Assembly: GCA_029931535.1 (NCBI GenBank) | Contig: JAQPZY010001665.1 | Coordinates: forward strand, 3,183,501 to 3,247,500 | DNA length: 64,000 nucleotides | Direction: 5' to 3' | Origin: Margaritifera margaritifera | Lineage: Eukaryota > Mollusca > Bivalvia > Unionida > Margaritiferidae | In this document: piece by piece, positions 59,166-64,000 of the stretch | Position numbering within the stretch: position 1 is the first letter of the stretch | How the letters are laid out: every line of letters begins with the position of its first letter | Translations under genes and position numbers: made by a program | Notes under the pieces: model-generated | The model's database searches: none | What the model saw: only the letters and a program-made list of their open reading frames with translations | What the model was told of the DNA's origin: nothing

Positions 59166-60270
59166 TTACAACTCAAAGTCATCATCACTGATATCCCCAA
59201 CTGTGAACAAATTCCGAGATCCACTTTTAGGAGCCGTCTCCTTCTGAGCAGAAATTTCACAACCCTTATCATCTTTGTGTGTATGTGATCTTATGTGGAG
59301 TTCTGATTGCTTTGAACAATTCTTGACAAATTCTCCACTACTTAATAACATATTCTGTTTTCCTTGATAAATGAAAACACCTAACCCCTTCCCAAAGTTA
59401 CTGAGATGGCTATATTCAGAATTCATGTGCCGCTTGGCATTGTTATTGCTCTTTTCTTCTTTTTCTAAATTGTATTTGAGGTGTAAATCTGGGCCATTTG
59501 TAAAAACTGAAGATTTATCTGCTCCTTCTGAAGGGAGAAATTGCAATTCTTCATATTTCTCAGATTGCTGTTGACTACTTGCTTCTCCACAATGGACATT
59601 GTTCTCACCATCAATGCACTCTTCTATGAACCTACTCCACTTTGACCGGTTACTCAACTTAGATAGGTTTTCTGTTGTACTAGTCTTTACTGGCTGTCTC
59701 CCTGTAGTTTTCTCAGAAGATTTCATCGAACTTGGATGCTGGTTTCCTGTTCTCAGTCTACAACTCTGATCCCTTGATTCAAATTCATTGCTAGATTGTG
59801 TATCTCTGTAAAAAGTCTTTGAACCGTGTATTTCATCAAAAGGACTGTTCTTTACACATGGATCTAATCCTACAGGAATATTGCTTTTATTTACATCAAT
59901 GTTTTCATTATTAACTGGTATCTCTGATGAGATTTCTTCTTCAACAAATGTGTTCCATTTGAATCTATTATTTTGATATTTATTACCAGCATATCCAAAT
60001 GATTCAGAATTATTTTCTCCATCCAGAACCTCATTTCTTATGGCAGAAGATAAATGTGTTGTATTAGCTTCATTAAAAGTCTCCACAACCTTAGATTTGG
60101 GCTTTTGGTACTGATAGTGTGAGCCTTTACTGAAATTTATGAAAGGTTTTGAATTCATTGTTTCCAATGTGCTGCTAGTTGTATTTGATCTATTCACATA
60201 TTTTTTTTTCTTGCCTGTCTCCAAATCATCATCTGTATACCCTTCATCTGAGCTTTGCACTTTCTTCTTC
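59166..60270 (-). CDS. MRNIP-like protein, last coding exon
   Basis: Starts after a strong acceptor ('tttttctcttgttacag' on the minus strand, phase 2) and runs 1105 nt to the stop at 59166. The exon is mostly disordered, Ser/Asn-rich, with two repeated tryptophan motifs, RFKWNTFVEE and RSKWSRFIEE. The closing sequence is NLFTVGDISDDDFEL. Vertebrate MRNIP (MRN complex-interacting protein, which aids MRE11-RAD50-NBS1 in double-strand-break repair and fork protection) has the same arrangement: a zinc-binding N-terminus, SRW/SKW-x2-Y/F motifs in a disordered body and an acidic LF-x-TG-x-DFDDD tail. The N-terminal exons would lie to the right and are not found. The assignment is by motif order only. 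Confidence 0.6.
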
Positions 60271-60904
60271 CTGTAACAAGAGAAAAACAAGAGTCCCTTA
60301 AAGAGACTGACACTCTACTGACCAAAAAGAATATCCAGGAATTCAAGATAAGACCATTTCTTCTTTTTAACTGCTGAGTGTTGAAACCATTACTGATATT
60401 CTTGAGTGATAAAAAATTTCAAATTAGCAACTCTGGTGGCCATATTGGATGGAATGTTCATTCTGGACAAATTAGACATCATTTGAAGTATTTTGTTGAA
60501 AACACCATTTCAATATAACCATCAATTCAGAAGGAGTAGATAACAAGCTTTTTAAGATGGCTATTATAGCAGCTGTACTGGATGAAAGATTGGCACAATT
60601 TTCATTTTGGACCAACTAGATATCACTAGACAGGACTCAAAATTAGCGGCAGTCCACTAGCCCAAAGCTAGTAATTTTCCTGTCGGATTAGTAATTTTCA
60701 AAATTTTAATGGTCCCATGACTAGTAAAATTTCAGTTGTCACCAGTCAGCATATATTTATGCTATAATATGTAATTTTCGAAAATCTGAATGATTGGACA
60801 AAGTCCAAGTTCTCTCAGAACTAATCGCGTTGATCCCTAAGATTCAATTCTTTCCCTAGAGGGTTAGAACAAATGAGGATTTCAGAGTCTGAATAAATCT
60901 TCAC
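60271..60904. other. Probable intron of the MRNIP-like gene
   Basis: Holds diffuse 'ggccatattggatg' family units (60430-60620) and an unusual 'ctagtaattttc..actagtaaaatttcag' stretch (60650-60740). Its motif 'actagta' recurs at 62400-62430. Confidence 0.5.
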
Positions 60905-61905
60905 AGGTTTTGTTAGATTTATAAGGTAAATTTGTATGTCAAAGACTGTCAGTCCAAGTTTCCTCTGATCTTTTCTACACCATTGAAGACATTTTTTACA
61001 TTTATGCTGGGGTGTGAGATCAGAGCACATTGCCTAATGAAAAGTTGGAATTCACCAAAACCGCACGATGTGGGCATAGGGTAGCTGCTTACTACCAGGC
61101 CTAGCAAACTTAAACAACCTTACATCGAGCCATACCCACATGAAATTGATAGGAAGATGTTTTATCTTCTCAGAAATTGGAGTATAACATTTGTTATGTC
61201 TTTAATTCATTGACAGATGAGATGAAACTACTGCGTTGATGAAATCTGACCTGGTTCTCTCCATTTGCATTGATAGTCACATGACTACCCAAATCTAACG
61301 GCCTACATATCCATGACACCAGAGGTCCAATAGTCATGTAATACCAACAAAAAAAACCCCCTTTCCAATGTTGTTGTACAAACATTCGAAAATATTATAT
61401 GAAAGTCATGTAATGTGTCTTTTTTTAAAAATGAAGAGGTACATAATTTTCAACATATTTATTATGAGAACAACCACAAGAAACCTGTCGCTGTTGCAGC
61501 AACATGGAAAAAGCCAGATTCATCACTTAGAGAGCACGTCAACACAGTAGTCACGTGATACTATCAAAAATAATGCTGACGTATGCTCTCTGCCTGATTA
61601 ATCTCAACGAATGAAAAACAACGAATGTTATACTCGCAATTTCTGAGAAGATAGATGATCTTCCTATCGTATTCATGCAGGTAGGACTTGAAGTAAGATC
61701 GTTCAAGTTTGATAGAGCTGGAAGTAAACAGCTATCCTATGCTGACACCATGTGGTTTTGGTGGATACCAACTTTTCAAAAGGCACTGAGCTCTGACCTC
61801 ACAGCCCAACATAAATGTCAGAATATCTAAAATGGGGTGGAAATTCAGACTAAAAGACTAAACCAAATTTATGAAATTGTCAAACCGCCATTGTGGTGCC
61901 ATGGT
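60905..61905. mobile_element. Foldback element with arms of about 380 bp
   Basis: 60905-61285 is the inverted counterpart of 61520-61905. Matching landmarks are 'acatttatgctggggtgtgag' (61000) with its reverse complement near 61815, 'gaaaagttggaattcaccaaaacc' (61040) with 61755-61780, 'gataggaagatgttttatcttctcagaaatt' (61150) with 61640-61670, and 'gatagtcacatgactac' (61271) with 61545-61565. The arms are about 75-80% identical by eye. There is no transposase. The 69-codon frame at 60821-61030 lies in one arm and is probably meaningless. Confidence 0.7.
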
Positions 61906-63480
61906 CATCAAAATCCCTATTATGATTAACCATTCTGTCTTTAAAAGATTTACCTCATGGAGACACTTGAATGGTCTTCAAAGGTTCATGTAAAACCTGC
62001 ACAATGCCTATACCGATATAGTGAGCGATCTTCTAATTCTACTTTCAATGTAGTACAACGGGTACTGTCTTAAATCGTCTGTCTGTGGAGTTACAATACA
62101 TAATGACCAGTGTGAATAAGGTCTTTGTCTTTTTCTCTTCTTAAGTTATTGGGTGTTTTCTAGATGACAAGAAAATAAAAAATGGTTACCGAGTCATCTT
62201 CTTTACAGTTAATTTCTGGAGAATCATTGTTTTTCTTGTGAAGTTGTAGTGAATACTTTCAAGTAACCTTTGTGGTTTTCTAAAGCAAGATTTGTACTTC
62301 TGAATTAAGTAAGTTTGTGATATTTAAGAAATAAAAGTGCTGTTAATCTATGTATGTCTGACATTGTTCTGTGGGAAAGACAAGTAAAGATTCAGCAGGA
62401 CTAGTAAATTTCTCAATCTACTAGTCCTTCTGGATACAAGGAAATATTTGCTAATTTCTAGGCCTCCAAGAAGTCCTAAGGTGAAAACTCTATGTCAATA
62501 TGACCATCAATTCAAGACGAGAAGGGATGACAAGATTTTCAATCTGGCCACCATGTGGCCATATTGGATGTCAGATCGGCACCATTTGTATTGAAGATCA
62601 ACTAGACATCATAAGATATCTGGTGAAAACTCCATGTTGAAATGGCTTTCCATTTAGGAGTAGTAGTGATAATTAGATTTTCAAGATGACTGTCATAATG
62701 GATATCAGATTTCCGTTCAGGATGAGTAATGATAAGATTTTTTTGATTGCTGCCATGACAGCCATATTGGATCACAGATTGACACCATTTTCATTGAGGA
62801 CCAGCTAGATCATGGGATGAATGTTTATGTAAGCTTTCATGGTAATCCTCCAAGTAGTTTAGCAGGAGTAGCGATAACAAACTTATACAAATGGATTGAT
62901 GGATGCTGAACAACAGACCATACCATAAGCTTGTCTATGACCAACAGAATAAAAAAAAGAAGACATTCTGTAATTACTTGTTCATAAGTCAACATTTTTT
63001 TTTTAACAGAAAATTTGATTCATATAAGCGTGACATACAAAAAAATTAGACATCTAGGGGTAATGTTGGAAACTCGAGATGACTGCAGTACATAAAAATA
63101 CTTTTACATTTTCATGCCACTATTCTCATTCAGAAATGCATATATGGTATGCACTGTGTTTATCCGTTTCATGACAGTATTCATTACCCAATACTTGTAT
63201 CTACAGTTATTTGGATTTTAATAATTTGAAAATATTACCAGTAAATTAAATACTACCCACCGCAAAGTGAAGTGTCTGTCAATGTTGTTTACCGTGGGTG
63301 TTTACTAGCAAGTATATTGCTTCCATTTTCGTGTAAGTTCGAACAACCTGTATTTGTTTTAATATTTATGTTTTGCTGTATAAACACTGTATTTGATGCA
63401 ATAAAAGTTTTGATTTAATTTGTATTTTCCTTTTCCATAAGTCAGATTTAATTCCCAAGTGATATTTCCCAAGTTATCTG
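61906..63480. other. No gene seen; interspersed 'gccatattggat' units
   Basis: 62460-62870 contains degenerate units of the 'ggccatattggatg..agatcggcaccatttg' family already seen at 43985-44790. The rest is AT-rich and probably intronic. Confidence 0.5.
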
Positions 63481-63484
63481 CCAG

Positions 63485-63730
63485 TGCATGTGGGACGATA
63501 AGCCCTTGGCTTGTAAAGGCAACACTCACTTTGTTTTAAAGTTCACAATCCTTTTTATCGAGCCGCAAATTTAATACTTGTTCAGTGCCAAGTAGAATTC
63601 TACAACTTCCTGTGCATGGTTGACCATAATCCATTAACTTGTAAAGGCACCAACCTCTTTGTTTTCCAAAGTGAAAACCCGTTGATTGAGACGCGAGTTT
63701 GATACTTATTTAGTGCCAACAGAGGGTGGT
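63485..63730 (+). repeat. Two-copy repeat of about 125 bp
   Basis: 'gtgcatgtgggacgataagc..cttgtaaaggcaacactcactttgtttt' is followed about 125 bp later by 'gtgcatggttgaccataatc..cttgtaaaggcaccaacctctttgtttt', and both end in 'atacttgttcagtgcca' variants. Confidence 0.6.
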
Positions 63731-63909
63731 TATTTGAACTCCGTGATCTTGCCGCACAATTGACACATATTCAGTTGCATTCTTTAATAGATTTCACAGG
63801 CTTATGATCAAAGTGTTACTTACAGAGCCCAAGCTCAGTCTCTACATAAGCACCTGCATATGAGAGTACAGCAAAGGAATCAGAATCTGACAATGTTTAC
63901 GATGACTAG

Positions 63910-63987
63910 ATGATGATGGAGAATTTCAGAACTTTACAAGACAATGAGGATGAATTTTTGGACTTTGTACCAGATGACATTAGATAG
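63910..63987 (+). CDS. Very small acidic frame at the window end
   Basis: ATG ATG ATG then ENFRTLQDNEDEFLDFVPDD and a stop, 25 residues. Codon composition and acidity look protein-like, resembling the N-terminus of some transposases or a short exon, but nothing supports it beyond that. Confidence 0.2.
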   Translation: MMMENFRTLQDNEDEFLDFVPDDIR

Positions 63988-64000
63988 TGACATTTATAGG

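Noticed and set aside
60821..61030. Cys-rich minus frame as an N-terminal MRNIP zinc domain
   Set aside because: It overlaps the arm of the foldback element, the Cys spacing does not fit, and the mirrored arm has a similar sequence.

Overview
The window looks like AT-rich nuclear DNA of a mollusc, most likely a bivalve. The evidence is spliced genes with GT-AG introns, dense microsatellites and minisatellites, several families of degenerate retroelements and DNA transposons, and the interspersed families 'caagggccataactctg' and 'gccgccatatttgatgg' that I associate with bivalve genomes. The species cannot be told from the sequence. Most of the 64 kb is non-coding.

The main structure is a tandem segmental duplication. 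Copy A (about 5188-21164) and copy B (about 23893-44220) lie in the same orientation and align through many anchors. They are separated by a 5'-truncated, dead LINE (21165-23892), so the LINE edges coincide with the duplication boundaries. Each copy has acquired its own insertions. Copy A has a Ty3-type integrase scrap, a Tigger/pogo element and a compact virus- or transposon-like gene island at 16.5-18.5 kb. Copy B has most of a DIRS/Ngaro-type tyrosine-recombinase retroelement, a tRNA-derived SINE with target-site duplication, and several expanded minisatellites.

The best host gene is on the plus strand at 40694-53037. Its four exons have matching intron phases (0,1,1) and would encode a 334-residue secreted protein: signal peptide, PAN/apple module, short EGF-like Cys module, Ser/Thr-rich linker and C-type lectin domain. 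The first exon with its TATA box lies in copy B. Copy A carries an intact paralogous first exon (20192-20536) with a TATA box and a consensus splice donor in the same phase but no downstream exons. The duplication may therefore have created alternative promoters and first exons for one lectin. The PAN core of the two exons is almost identical even at silent sites, which suggests gene conversion.

Intron 3 of the lectin gene holds a complete-ended Mutator-like element (48387-51064) with long terminal inverted repeats and a perfect 9-bp target duplication. It encodes an OTU-type protease domain and a truncated MULE transposase. Downstream are a tandem duplication (54.2-55.0 kb) carrying two minus-strand TATA/first-exon/splice-donor modules, a hAT/TTF-zinc-finger scrap, and at 59166-60270 the minus-strand last exon of an MRNIP-like gene (MRN-complex-interacting protein). 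A large foldback element (60.9-61.9 kb) probably sits in its last intron.
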